A stretch of 64,000 bases of DNA from Bryopsis sp. KO-2023 (Eukaryota > Chlorophyta > Ulvophyceae > Bryopsidales > Bryopsidaceae), in assembly GCA_030272585.1 (NCBI GenBank), contig BSYQ01000003.1, forward strand, positions 434,001-498,000. Direction: 5' to 3'. The notes under the pieces were generated by a model. It was not told where the DNA came from and did not search any database. It worked only from the letters and a program-made list of their open reading frames with translations. Within the stretch, counting starts at the first letter, position 1. The number at the start of each line of letters is the position of its first letter. This document shows, one piece after another, positions 1 to 9,997 of the stretch. Made by a program: the position numbers and the translations under genes.

Positions 1-247
1 GCCTCTCGTTCAGCGCGGATCCCAAGTTGTTCACCAATTCACCCACAGCGTTCCATGTGGTGGCGGGTTTGAAGTCGACGAACATTTCGGGATTGTAGTC
101 GCTGCGTTTGTCTGATTTGAGAAATTCCGGCTCCAGAAAATGTGGTGCAGGAGCTGCTTCAACGGCAGAAGCGGAAGCGGAAGCGGTCCCCCGTTGCCAC
201 AGTGTTTTCGAAGATCTCGAAAATCCTCTTCTCACGAAAGGCAACAT
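1..247 (-). CDS. N-terminal part of an unidentified protein with a mitochondrial-type presequence (runs off the left edge)
   Basis: Reading leftwards from an ATG at 247-245 gives 82 codons open to the window edge. The first 20 residues (MLPFVRRGFSRSSKTLWQRG) are rich in Arg and Ser, lack acidic residues and look like a mitochondrial targeting peptide. An Ala-Ser-rich linker follows, then a compact soluble stretch containing YNPEMFVDFKPATTWNAVG and ending LGSALNER at the edge. I do not recognise the family. The start was chosen because it is the first ATG in this frame and gives a coherent presequence. A TATA-like box lies about 180 nt upstream on the same strand. The rest of the gene lies outside the window. 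Seen: frame, leader composition. Inferred: mitochondrial location. Confidence 0.55.
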   Translation of the reverse strand, partial: MLPFVRRGFSRSSKTLWQRGTASASASAVEAAPAPHFLEPEFLKSDKRSDYNPEMFVDFKPATTWNAVGELVNNLGSALNER

Positions 248-428
248 CTTTAGCGTGCGCACGCTCCAACAGTTCGATCGAAGGGGAGAGCTCTTTTCGT
301 AGAGAGATGCCGGTGACTGTGGACGTCGAAAAAAAACTCGGCAACGGGGCCAGGTGCGGCGCCAGAAACTTTACCAAGAAGTGCGCCGTCTGCCAGAAAA
401 CGGATTCCAGCCTTGCGTCATCGCCGTC

Positions 429-436
429 TATTTATA
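429..436 (-). promoter_or_regulatory. TATA-like box upstream of the left-edge gene
   Basis: On the minus strand the bases read TATAAATA, a good TATA match, about 180 nt before the ATG at 247. It is placed where a core promoter for the left-edge gene would be expected. No other promoter element is evident. Confidence 0.35.
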
Positions 437-1530
437 GGACTTCAGCCCCATCTTGACGTACATACTGGACAAGAGTTTCACTGGCAGTTACACACATTCT
501 CACTTTGTTAACGGCGGCTCCACTCACCAACCTTTTCCCCCCAGCCTCCAGGCACACTTAAGCTCCAGTTGTCTTTTACAGAAGAAATCAGTTGAAACAG
601 TTTCTGGAAACGCAATCCGATCTCGTGAGGAGATCGGTCGGAATATCCTTGCACGATGTGATCTGGATTTTTTGTTATTTGGAGTGGAGGGGGCAAAACA
701 GAAGTTTGACAAGACGACAAACCGAGCGATATTACATCTCTCTCTTCCATGGTGCCAAAAAAAAACCAAGAACTTGCCCTGTCCCATTTGACAGCTCCCC
801 ATACCAGCAACAAAAGCAAGCAAAAGAGAGCTCACAAAATAAGGTCCAAACCAAACCAATCCACCGAAAACAACAAAAAAGATCCAATGTGAAGAAAAAA
901 AGGCAAACCTTGAATTCAGGGAGACTCTTCCTTTCAATCTTTCTCCCTGGAAAAGAAACCAACAAAAAAAAAATAACGAAGTAGAATGGCACCCGACGTT
1001 CTCTCATTTTTCCACCAACCCTGCCACGAAGTTTGAACACAAATGGAAATTGCCCGAAAAACATGAATAACCAAAATGGGCTTTTCTTTCTTTCTTTCTT
1101 TCTTTCTTTTTTCCATATTTCATTTTTCCCAATCCAAAAACAAAAACCGACACTCTCTCACACACTCTCTCTGTTTTTCTCTCTCACACTCACTGTCACC
1201 ATTTTTTCTGCGACTTTTTTATAACAAAAGATTTGCAAGGAATTTTTGGGTTTTTGTCAAACCCGTTCAATGACACTCACACACTTATCTTTTTTCCCAA
1301 TTTTTCTCTACTTTTCTTTTTTTCAACAAGGGAATTTCAAGGTAGAACCAGGTCCAACCCAAGATGGATTCAGATTTACACTGTGGTGTGCTTTTTGATT
1401 TTTTTGGAACCCCTCCCCTCAGAACCCCATTCCCAGTTGAAGGTTGTGCATCCTCAGACCCACCCCAAATAACTGCAGTCTGTTCATATCTTTTCCCCCT
1501 TTTTCTCTTTTCAAAGGCTTCTTTTCAACT
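437..1530. other. Intergenic region with simple repeats
   Basis: I see no gene here. The stretch is rich in A and T runs. A (CTTT)n microsatellite occupies about 1081-1110 and a CT/CA-rich tract about 1148-1200. Short open frames on both strands show no domain and no codon bias. The right part should contain the 3' UTR of the isomerase gene. Confidence 0.6.
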
Positions 1531-2547
1531 CTAGTGCTTGTTGGCGTTGCAAATCTGAACGAAAGATGCTCCCTTGAGTGAAGCACCCCCGACCAAGAAA
1601 CCGTCGATGTCTTCGCGACCGGCAAGGTCCACGCAGTTTCCGTCGTTCACCGAGCCTCCGTAGATAATCCGCAAGTTTGCCGCGACATCCGCCCCAACAT
1701 TATCCGCGACCCATTTCCTCAGGTAAGCGTGCACCTCCTGGGCTTGTTCCGGCGTCGCAACGACCCCGGTGCCGATCGCCCACACGGGCTCGTACGCCAA
1801 AACCACGTCGTCCCAGTTAGAAACCCCGTCGACTATCGCCCTGAGTTGCGTTTCCAAAACGTTGAACATTTCTCCGCTTTCCCTTTCTTTGAGCGTTTCG
1901 CCGATGCACGGGATCACGGACAAGCCCTTGCTCTGCGCGTACGCCACTTTCTCGCCGACAAACTCGGGGGATTCTCCGCACAGAGCTCGCCGCTCAGAGT
2001 GGCCCAAAATGACCCAAGAAATTCCAACGTCCGCCAGCATTTCTGCAGCGACTTCCCCGGTGTACGCGCCCGACGCGCCAACCCAGCAATCCTGCGCCGA
2101 GATCTGGTACGGCCACTTGAGCGTCGCTTTTACTTGTGACAAATACACGAATGGTGGAGCGCAGACCACGTCCACGTCGCTGGGGATGCTCCCCGCATTC
2201 AAGTCGTCCACAAGCGTGATAATCGACTCCGTGGATCCATTGCACTTCCAGTTTCCGCCGACGAAGAATTTCGCGGTGGACTTCATTCGCACCTCCCTTC
2301 GGAAGCTGGTCTGGTTTTGATCCCCTCCGAAACATTTGCGCGATGCGACTCCCACGCGAGTTTGGAAAACGCCCAGAGGGGAGGATTGCGTGCCACCGAC
2401 GAGCCGGGCGACGCGCCCGGACACCAACGCCTTAGCAGCCATAGTTGGAGAATGTGCGTAGTTTCGCGTGAAGATCGATCGACCGCAAGACGGAAAAGGG
2501 GGGTGGAGAGTCGCGAGCGCAAGTGCCAGCAACGAAAAAATCTGCAC
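1531..2547 (-). CDS. TPI: Triosephosphate isomerase with N-terminal leader
   Basis: Interconverts dihydroxyacetone phosphate and glyceraldehyde 3-phosphate in glycolysis or the Calvin cycle. From about residue 93 the 338-aa frame is a complete TIM barrel: substrate-loop Asn-Trp-Lys with Lys101, catalytic His183 in GHSERR, catalytic Glu253 in [11 protein letters not shown], and the phosphate-binding IIYGGSV and GFLVGGASL near the end. The core is about 246 residues, the usual length. Ahead of it lie up to 92 residues: a hydrophobic start ([12 protein letters not shown]) and then, from Met36, a Ser/Arg-rich stretch like a plastid or mitochondrial transit peptide. If Met36 is the true start the leader is 57 residues. 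If Met1 is used, signal peptide plus transit peptide would suit a complex plastid. Sequence alone does not decide. No intron. It lies head-to-head with the DPH6 gene, 293 bp apart. Confidence 0.96.
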   Translation of the reverse strand: MQIFSLLALALATLHPPFPSCGRSIFTRNYAHSPTMAAKALVSGRVARLVGGTQSSPLGVFQTRVGVASRKCFGGDQNQTSFRREVRMKSTAKFFVGGNWKCNGSTESIITLVDDLNAGSIPSDVDVVCAPPFVYLSQVKATLKWPYQISAQDCWVGASGAYTGEVAAEMLADVGISWVILGHSERRALCGESPEFVGEKVAYAQSKGLSVIPCIGETLKERESGEMFNVLETQLRAIVDGVSNWDDVVLAYEPVWAIGTGVVATPEQAQEVHAYLRKWVADNVGADVAANLRIIYGGSVNDGNCVDLAGREDIDGFLVGGASLKGASFVQICNANKH

Positions 2548-2840
2548 AAAGAAAAAACATTGTACGGCATTCGATCTTGCCTAAACTACTTTACAAAGCC
2601 CCAAGTCGCACAACCGCCATCCACCCAGTTCCACCGAATTCTCCCCCCAACACCTGCCCCCTTTTCGAATGCACGCGAACGGTGTTGGTCTACGGTACCT
2701 ACGGCTTCCTGGATACCCCCCGTGAAAACGCTTTCCAATCAGTTGAGTTTATGCTTGCTTTTCCACGCTGCAGCTATTCACCGTAGGCTTGACTCAGAGG
2801 GTCGCCCAGCCGATTGTCGGCGAGCTGAGCAAACACCAAC
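2548..2840. promoter_or_regulatory. Divergent intergenic promoter region, TPI / DPH6
   Basis: The 293 bp between two genes transcribed away from each other must hold both promoters and 5' UTRs. I see no clear TATA box. The DPH6 start has a CACCAACATGA context, good for eukaryotic initiation. Confidence 0.5.
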
Positions 2841-5129
2841 ATGAAGGTGGTGGCCTTAGTCAGTGGAGGCAAAGACTCTTGCTACAACATGATGCTGTGC
2901 GAACGCCATGGACATGAAATCGTTGCACTGGCCAATCTACTCCCGATGGATTCAGGGGTGGACGAATTAGACAGCTACATGTTTCAAACTGTTGGCCATC
3001 AGCTGATCGGAGCCTATGCCCAATGCACTGGTTTACCTCTGTTTCGAAGGAGAATCCGGGGGGCTTCGGTGGGCAAGGATCTATCTTACCAGGAAACCGA
3101 TGGAGATGAGGTGGAAGACATGCTGGCATTGCTAGCTTCTGCAAAAGCCAGCTATCCTGAAATCGAGGCGGTTTCATCAGGGGCCATAGCTTCTGATTAT
3201 CAGCGTCTGAGGGTGGAGAATGTTTGCTCCCGGCTGGGGTTGATTTCTTTAGCATACATGTGGCGAACCCCCCAAGTTTGTCTGTTTGATGATATGCTGG
3301 ATGGCGGGCTGCATGCCATCTTTGTGAAAGTGGCTGCCCTCGGGCTGAAACCGAAAAGAGACTTGGGGAAAACGCTGGAGGATTTGAAGGAAACCTTGCA
3401 TGTGCTGCGAGAGCAGTTTGGATGCAATGTGTGCGGAGAAGGGGGGGAATACGAAACGTTGGTCTTGGATTGTCCGTTGTTCAAGTATGGGCGGATAGTA
3501 CTGGACAAAGCTGAAGTGGTGGTGGAATCGGACGACCCCATAGCCCCCTCTGGCATGTATCATCCGAAGGAATTTCATGTTGAAGTTAAAAGCGCTCCTG
3601 GGGCTGGGAAAGAGATAGATGTTGGGGATGAGTCATGTGCAGCTTTGGTTAAAGGAGCCGATATCTCGCAATTTGAAAGGGAACATAAGGAGGCCATTTC
3701 CCAAGCTTCATCGAGGATTCGAGTGCACAAGTCGAATGGGTTTATCCATGTAATGTCTGAGGGGATTTCAGCGAATCAGGGGGGGTCAAACCCTACGGAC
3801 AGCATGCAAGTTAAAGGATGCATGTATTCGATGCTATCGAGCATCAAGTGTTGTTTAGAGGAGAATGGGATTCCCTGGCTTCAGTGCCTGTTCGTTCATA
3901 TGTACTTGGCAGACATGCAGGGTTTTGTACATGCAAATTCTGTTTATTGCATGTTTTTCCCTGGTGTGGACCCTCCTTCCAGAGCGTGTGTGGAATTGCC
4001 GCTGGAACAGGGGGTTGTGTGTGCATTGGATGTGCTGGCTTCCACGGATGTGGATGTGCATGGAGATTGGCCTCGCAGGGTTTTGCATGTACAGAGTTTC
4101 TCTGAGTGGGCTCCTTGTTGCATTGGACCGTATAGTCAAGGAACATCAGCGGGAGGGGTTGTCTATATGGCTGGGCAGCTGGGGTTTGATCCTCCATCGA
4201 TGATGCTCCCACCAGGTGGCTTTCGACCAGAGTGTGAGAATGCGATGGAGCATTGCCAATCTGTGGCTGTTGCCATCAACTCCGATGTCAAAAAATCAGC
4301 GATTTCTTTTGTAGTTTACGTTTCGAAAGAGACTTTGGAGGACCCTTTGTTCGTAGTGGAAGGAAATGGTTTAGCGTCGAAATTCTTGCCCCATTATGGG
4401 TGGTGGGATGGCCAGCAAACTGACCTACAGTCATTTGAAGAAACAATAAACGAGGAGTTGGATCCCTACCTGCTGCCTCCAAAGTTGAGTCAGTCAATTC
4501 CTCCCTTGGTGATACATGTGTGTGTTCCCAAGTTGCCAAAGGGGGCTGCGGTTGAAGTCCAACCGTTGGTCATCGATGCCAGGAAATTTGAGCAGTTAGT
4601 GGGACATGGAAGTGATGATGTTAAAAAGCTGGAAAGAGGGGTTGCTGGGGACCAAAAATACGATAGCGATTTGGAAGTGATCCACTCATTTCGTCAAAAA
4701 TCACTGTACTTGGAGAAGTTTGAGTTGAGAAGTGGAGCTTTGACTGTGCAATGCCGAGTGGTCAGCGTTTCTGATACAGTTTCCAAGATGCACATGTGGA
4801 TTTCTTCAGGAGGTGGAGGTGGGGATAATGCTGACGAGTTGGGTCAGTTGCTGTCTCGTGGGGTCCAGCGTTTTTTGAAAGAATGTGGCTTGGGGTGGAG
4901 AGATATATGTATCGCCAGGGCATTCAGTCGATCAGAATTCAGCCCAGTCATGAAGGCTGCATTAGATAGGATGAATGGAATTGCGAAAGAATCCAATTTT
5001 GGGAGATTGGAGTGTGCCTTTGCTCCTGTTCTGGAGCTGGGCAAAAGTATGGCAATGGAAGATACTGCTGTTTTGGATCTGCAGTCTAATTTGGGATGGA
5101 ACAAAACAAGAACTGAAGATATTTCTTAG
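2841..5129 (+). CDS. DPH6: Diphthine--ammonia ligase with C-terminal RidA-like domains
   Basis: Catalyses the last, ATP-dependent amidation that turns diphthine on elongation factor 2 into diphthamide, in the cytosol. The 762-aa intronless frame starts with the ATP-pyrophosphatase domain (residues about 1-245): the P-loop SGGKDS at 8-13 and the GEGGEYETLVLDCPLF block near 210 are diagnostic. Two RidA/YjgF-like domains follow, roughly 295-420 and 430-560; the second contains IGPYSQG and VVYMAGQLG. A less conserved tail runs to 762. The ligase-RidA-RidA fusion is the normal eukaryotic DPH6 architecture (as in fungal and plant homologues), so the protein looks full length. The ATG at 2841 is chosen because it sits directly before the conserved start of the domain. 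Confidence 0.95.
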   Translation: MKVVALVSGGKDSCYNMMLCERHGHEIVALANLLPMDSGVDELDSYMFQTVGHQLIGAYAQCTGLPLFRRRIRGASVGKDLSYQETDGDEVEDMLALLASAKASYPEIEAVSSGAIASDYQRLRVENVCSRLGLISLAYMWRTPQVCLFDDMLDGGLHAIFVKVAALGLKPKRDLGKTLEDLKETLHVLREQFGCNVCGEGGEYETLVLDCPLFKYGRIVLDKAEVVVESDDPIAPSGMYHPKEFHVEVKSAPGAGKEIDVGDESCAALVKGADISQFEREHKEAISQASSRIRVHKSNGFIHVMSEGISANQGGSNPTDSMQVKGCMYSMLSSIKCCLEENGIPWLQCLFVHMYLADMQGFVHANSVYCMFFPGVDPPSRACVELPLEQGVVCALDVLASTDVDVHGDWPRRVLHVQSFSEWAPCCIGPYSQGTSAGGVVYMAGQLGFDPPSMMLPPGGFRPECENAMEHCQSVAVAINSDVKKSAISFVVYVSKETLEDPLFVVEGNGLASKFLPHYGWWDGQQTDLQSFEETINEELDPYLLPPKLSQSIPPLVIHVCVPKLPKGAAVEVQPLVIDARKFEQLVGHGSDDVKKLERGVAGDQKYDSDLEVIHSFRQKSLYLEKFELRSGALTVQCRVVSVSDTVSKMHMWISSGGGGGDNADELGQLLSRGVQRFLKECGLGWRDICIARAFSRSEFSPVMKAALDRMNGIAKESNFGRLECAFAPVLELGKSMAMEDTAVLDLQSNLGWNKTRTEDIS

Positions 5130-5761
5130 AAACGGGGACGCCCGCGTGTGTTATGATGGTCTCTTTTCATAGTGTCGTCGCCTCTTGTTTGGTTCTTTCT
5201 TGTGTGTACGCGGCCAAATCACGGTGCCCATCATTCAGCCCATCCAACGACGATCGCCAGTCTGTTGCCCAAGCGGCACTCCCGTTCAGGATGGCCCGTC
5301 ATAGAACCTACAAGAACTACCCTCCCACTCGAACCCGTGTTCAGCGAGCCAGCAGACCCAGTCAAACGGTCAACGACTTTCCAGCCTCCCGTGACCCCCC
5401 CTAGAGGGTATTCGTAACCAACTGCTGACGAAGGGCTCCCTCGTCTGGCTGGCCCGTTTTCCCAGAAGCGCCCTCCGAAGTAAGTGACGACTCCCTGACG
5501 CGTATATGGAACACAAACAGGGGTGACCGGCAGCGTCATAGAACCTGCGTCTTTGGGGTCGCAAGTGTCGGTTGGGTCCTAAGTGAACGGTTAGCGACCT
5601 GAAAGTCCTGAGGGTCGACGTTCAGTTGGAACCCAACGCGCGATCATCTGCTACGTTGCTGAAGCGAACCTCTCTTCTCGTGCAGGATCTCTGCTTCTGC
5701 CGGCTGCATCGTTGACTTGAGAAAGAAGAGGCGGAAGGGCAGTCAAAGGGGATAGTGGACC
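5130..5761. other. Intergenic region
   Basis: No convincing gene. Frames on both strands here are short and lack domains. A 12-base word (gtcatagaacct) occurs twice, near 5308 and 5536, but I see no larger repeat. It should contain the DPH6 3' UTR and the promoter of the next gene. Confidence 0.5.
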
Positions 5762-6916
5762 ATGCGTCATATATCCGTAGTAACAGTTCCAGAGAAGAGA
5801 TGCAGCAAGTGTGGGTTCACCAAGATCGCGAACGAGTTCTACAAGGACGCGTCGAGCGCGACAGGCTTGGACTCGTGCTGCCGGGAGTGTAGACGGCAAT
5901 ATGCAAGAAACCGACCCAAAAGAGATACACCAGCGGTGGCGGAAAAGATCTGTTCACACTGCAATGAGGTGAAACTCGCTTCAGAGTTCGGTAAGAACGC
6001 GAGAGAAACGACTGGGCTTCAACCGTGGTGCCGGGCTTGCCACAGCACATACGTAAACAGAAAACCAAAGGTGGACGCTCCCTGTGTAACGGAAAAGCGA
6101 TGCTCGAAATGCGGGGTGGTGAAACCAGCTGTGGACTTCTGCAAGGACAAATACAAGCCATCAGGGCTGAGATCTTGGTGCCGAGAATGCAGAAACAAAG
6201 CTCGAGCCGCCACTAGGCAGGAGCGGCCTTGTGTTGACTCACAAAAATGTCGTGGTTGTGGGGTAATCAAGGACGCGGCATCCTTTCCCAAGTGCAAAGA
6301 GAATGCGTCTGGCCTTAAATCAATGTGCCACGAATGCGGAGACGACCGGTCAGCGGCGATGTCCCAAGAATCGCTCGGTTCCAGGAAGAAGTCTAGCGCA
6401 CCCACGTCAATGTTCTCCGACGACGGGTGCCAGACTCCATCATCAACACACACGATGTTTTGGAGGGAAAGGGATGTTCCGCGCCGCCGCTCGGGGCGAC
6501 AAGCATCTGTTATGAATGCTTGGTCGCCACAGAGAAGGGACGGGAGCTTTGGTACGAATACGCCGCCAGCCGCAGAAGCCGCTAGAAACAGGCGACTAAG
6601 CAGGGATGATTGTTTCGCGACTGATAGTTCAGCGCCTGTGGCGAGCGCCGCCGCCCCTTGGAGCCTGGATGATCTGCCATTTCCATCCTTCAAGCTGGGT
6701 CAACAAAAGTGCGAAAACAAGTTTTACCAAAACGAGATTTCAGGTAGTTTTGAGCGACGGAGCAAACGCAGCAGGATTGAAAACCGAACCGAGGAGGTTT
6801 CGGATTGTAATTTGAGCAAAACAGACGCGAATCTGGCTGGGCTGTACATGTTAGTTAGAGCAGCGGAAACAGTTTCCGCAGATGCCTTCCAGCTCAAGGC
6901 GACTTCGTTTGTGTAG
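5762..6916 (+). CDS. Protein with four tandem Cys4 zinc-binding modules
   Basis: The 384-aa intronless frame has four copies of a 50-residue module with pattern K-x-C-x2-C-x3-K-x4-F-x10-GL-x3-C-x2-C. The cysteines are at 14/17/40/43, 64/67/90/93, 114/117/140/143 and 163/166/189/192, so the period is almost exactly 50. The spacing fits one zinc per module, like the small Cys4 units found next to HNH nucleases or alone in algal and phage proteins. No nuclease motif is present. Residues about 195-384 are Ser/Arg-rich and probably disordered. The start ATG lies 13 codons before the first Cys. DNA or RNA binding is the likely role but is inference from the fold type and basic charge. The gene stands alone between DPH6 and gene-poor DNA. 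Confidence 0.8.
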   Translation: MRHISVVTVPEKRCSKCGFTKIANEFYKDASSATGLDSCCRECRRQYARNRPKRDTPAVAEKICSHCNEVKLASEFGKNARETTGLQPWCRACHSTYVNRKPKVDAPCVTEKRCSKCGVVKPAVDFCKDKYKPSGLRSWCRECRNKARAATRQERPCVDSQKCRGCGVIKDAASFPKCKENASGLKSMCHECGDDRSAAMSQESLGSRKKSSAPTSMFSDDGCQTPSSTHTMFWRERDVPRRRSGRQASVMNAWSPQRRDGSFGTNTPPAAEAARNRRLSRDDCFATDSSAPVASAAAPWSLDDLPFPSFKLGQQKCENKFYQNEISGSFERRSKRSRIENRTEEVSDCNLSKTDANLAGLYMLVRAAETVSADAFQLKATSFV

Positions 6917-8093
6917 AATAGTTAGTGAAAATCGTTTACCACATACCAATTGTGCGGCGGAATAGAGCCCCGCGCTAAGACAGCAGGATCCAATTTTGGC
7001 CAGGGTTGGAAGTGTAGATATCATGTCAAGACACATTTTTTTTCACATCAAATGTAAGATTCGCAGGACTAGAAAGCAGTTTGGAGGGCAGTGTGGGACA
7101 ACGCAGGTTGTTGCAGCAGTTTAATTTAAGAAAGAAAAACACATTTCTTAGCAATCCTAATGTGGAGCAGTTTTCTCTTCAACATGGAAACACACAGATT
7201 GGGTTCTTCTATCTTCAATCCTTTTCGAAAGATTTTGTAAAACCGTGGGTCAGTTTTAGAGTCCATATTCATGCTGAAGATGTAAAAATTCAAGAAAGTG
7301 CAGTGGAACCAGTTTTTTTTCCAAAACGATACGAACATCAAATTTTAAAACAAAATAAACACTTGTGTTCAGCAAAAAAAAAGCTTGAGGCAAACAAGTG
7401 ATGGTTGGGTGTCAATCAAGAGGATATTGTGAGTTACAGTTTTGAAGACATTTCTATTTCTATGATAACGAGCTGTGGACAGTTCTGTGATGCAAATTGG
7501 TTGAATGTTACAACACATTCTCCGAACAATATGTATATATATACACTGAATTGGGATGGCTGAGTGATCACTTTCCTGAAGGTGTGTTGGAGGTTTTGAG
7601 AACTGAAATGAGGGCAACATCCACAGCTGCAAAACACCAAACACTTCAGGGATCCCGAGGTGTTTTATACCACAACCACCATTTTGTACACAATTTCAAT
7701 AGCGTCGTTTTATTAAATCTCGACACACACTAATTAAAATTAATCCCTGGAGTGGATAACACTCCTTTGTCCCCACTAACCTTGCAGTCTCGATAACAGG
7801 ACTCCCAAGGGGGGAGTCTAGGTTCCAGATTCCTGCTAACACCTCCATCCACTGCTACATGGAAGAGGCCATTGGAATTGGTTGGGATTTCTTGCTGCAA
7901 GTTGATTGACTTTGCGTGTTGTTCGCTGGGTTCCGCTTAATCATCCCGAAATTGTGTGGAATTGGGGGGAGATTGGTTTCGTACGAAATGTGGGGATGAC
8001 GAACATACGTCAGGTTGCATCCGGTGACGAAACACCAAGTTTGTATCAATGGCTTGTTGCGCTCGATCGCCTGACACAGCGGAATTATTTTCG
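6917..8093. other. Gene-poor region
   Basis: AT-rich DNA with homopolymer runs and no frame I can support on either strand. The first part is the 3' flank of the zinc-module gene. Confidence 0.5.
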
Positions 8094-9009
8094 ATGGATT
8101 TATCCATAGAGGAGCGCGAAGTGGCCACGCGATCACGAAAACGATGCTTGAGAAGTGTGAAGGATCCACTTCTTTTGTTGCGGACGTGATTGCTGGCTTG
8201 CCAGTCGAGACTGCACCCCCTTTTTTCACTCTCAACCTTCCCTCCTTGTCCATCCTTATTGCACGCTTCGCTGCTAGCATATCGGAAAGGGATGCTTCCT
8301 CTGGTGAGCCTTTTTTTTATACTCGTTTTTTCGCTTTTCTCTTTCCGGTGCTTTGTTTTGACATTTTTTGTGTATCACAAAGGATTTTCCTTTTGGATTG
8401 GTGTTTTCCTGCAGGGTGTTGCTTGCTCCTCTGGAATGCACTCATGCAATTTTGCTGGTCAGATGATCGGCGAGGTAATTATTATATCCCTTGAGGGTCT
8501 GTTTTCAACCATTTTATCGTCCACAGGGGTCGATCGAATGGCATCCTCTGATTTTCTTCTCCTACCTTTTCTGCTCTGTATTTCTGTTTGTTTGAAAATT
8601 TCAGGGGAAGGAATGGGAGGGGTGACCTTGCACAGTGTCTTTTCAGTCATTTCTTGTTTCACGCTTTGGATTATCTGAATCCCCCAATTTCACAACACGG
8701 TTTGCTCAATTTCTGTCATGAGATGGATGTTTGAGCCCTTCCTTTGTTTTCCTTTCTGTTTCGTTTGTGTCAAGCAAGCATCTCCGGAAGGGATGTAAAA
8801 CCGCCCTTCGTAATGGATGTTGTGAAAAACTGACCGTTGCTTTTTTTGCTTCTCAGAGTCCTTACGGTGAAAATGCACCCATTCAAACGCCAGCAATGGA
8901 AGTCGGAGTACAGCAACAAATCCACCAGCAGAGGTGGACTGTGCATGGGAGTGGGACCGCTTTTATTAAGGTACATATCAATCAAAGAAATCCAACCCCA
9001 GCCCCCTGA
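8094..9009 (+). CDS. Possible spliced gene, product unknown (tentative)
   Basis: Several splice-like signals appear in order: a donor CTG|GTGAGC near 8302, an acceptor tcctgcag near 8415, a donor GAG|GTAATT near 8475, an acceptor tttcag near 8604, and an acceptor tctcag near 8860. The last exon would read SPYGENAPIQTPAMEVGVQQ onward for about 50 residues to a TGA at 9007-9009. The internal exon near 8416-8474 is about 59 nt. I could not fix one frame through all exons, nor the start codon; ATGs at 8094 and 8144 both fit poorly. No domain is recognised. Treat this as a lead rather than a gene model. Confidence 0.25.
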
Positions 9010-9997
9010 ATGAAAGCAGAAATGGGCTAGAAAGCTAGAAAACAACTGGATCAATCGGGGAATTTGCCAAGGAAACATGGTGGGAAATTGAGAGGAGGTA
9101 GCATGGATGGTGTGGGTGACGGTTGATGGAGTAATGAAATGGCATGCGGTGGGCGGCATGACGGGCAGACGTCCCATCTTGACAAATGACACACCCGTTG
9201 CTTCTCGGGTGGCTGGCGCTTATTCGGTCGTTAGATAAGGCGATCGACGGGGGGATACGACGCACGCAACGCACCCCGCGAACGAAACAACTTGCATCTG
9301 AGGGGAAACGGCGCTTTGGCATGTGCGGGCCTATCCCTGGTTTGGAGATATAACGGAGAAAGTGCCACGGTGGGTGTAGTTTTCGTGGAGGGAAGGGGGG
9401 CGATACAGGCCTTAGAAAAAGGCAGATAAGAAGTAAAATATTGATACAGTCGGGCGAAGTTTGGCCAGTCCCGAGAAGTCGAGCGGTTTGCGTGGGGGTT
9501 GGAGAGAATCAGGAGGGGAGCCTTTTTGCTGGTAGGGTTGTGCGAAAGACGGTGCTGTCTTTTTTGGTAGTCTAGGATCGGGCGTAAAAGTAGCGCAAGG
9601 GGGTTGGGAATGGTGCGTCTGATGTCGGTGCCCCAAATGGTATTCCCCAGCGGTTGTTGGTTTGGGCAGTTTTCGGGGCCTGAAGGGAGCGCACGTGTCG
9701 ACATTCGTAGTAGAACTCTGCTGGAAGGGGTGCGGAGATTTGTTTCTTTTTGGGGGCCCGGGACGACGTGACGAAGGCGGGGGAAGCAGTCGCTCGTTTG
9801 GGCCCGAATTTTTCGCCCAGTATTGGTCGCAATCCTAGGCAGTTGTTGTGCAACGTTTGGTTTCAGCTTGCGCTCGTCGCTGCGAGCGTGCATGTCGGTT
9901 TGGGTCGGTGGAAGAAAAGCTTCCGGTTTTCCCCCGACTTGGCCTTAGTGTTATCTCCATGGTGTGACAGGTTTGTTTTTGTTTTCTGGGCGCAGGT
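9010..9997. other. Intergenic region before the Tudor gene
   Basis: No supported gene. A 220-codon minus-strand frame (9231-9893) has no recognisable domain and looks like chance opening in GC-richer DNA. The right end should be the promoter and 5' UTR of the next gene. Confidence 0.5.

Noticed and set aside
5153-5539. Open frames of about 80-100 codons between DPH6 and the zinc-module gene
   Set aside because: Signal-like start on one of them, but frames on both strands overlap, none shows a domain, and they lie in the expected UTRs.
9231-9893. 220-codon open frame on the minus strand
   Set aside because: No domain, compositional mix typical of random translation, and it overlaps the likely promoter region of the Tudor gene.
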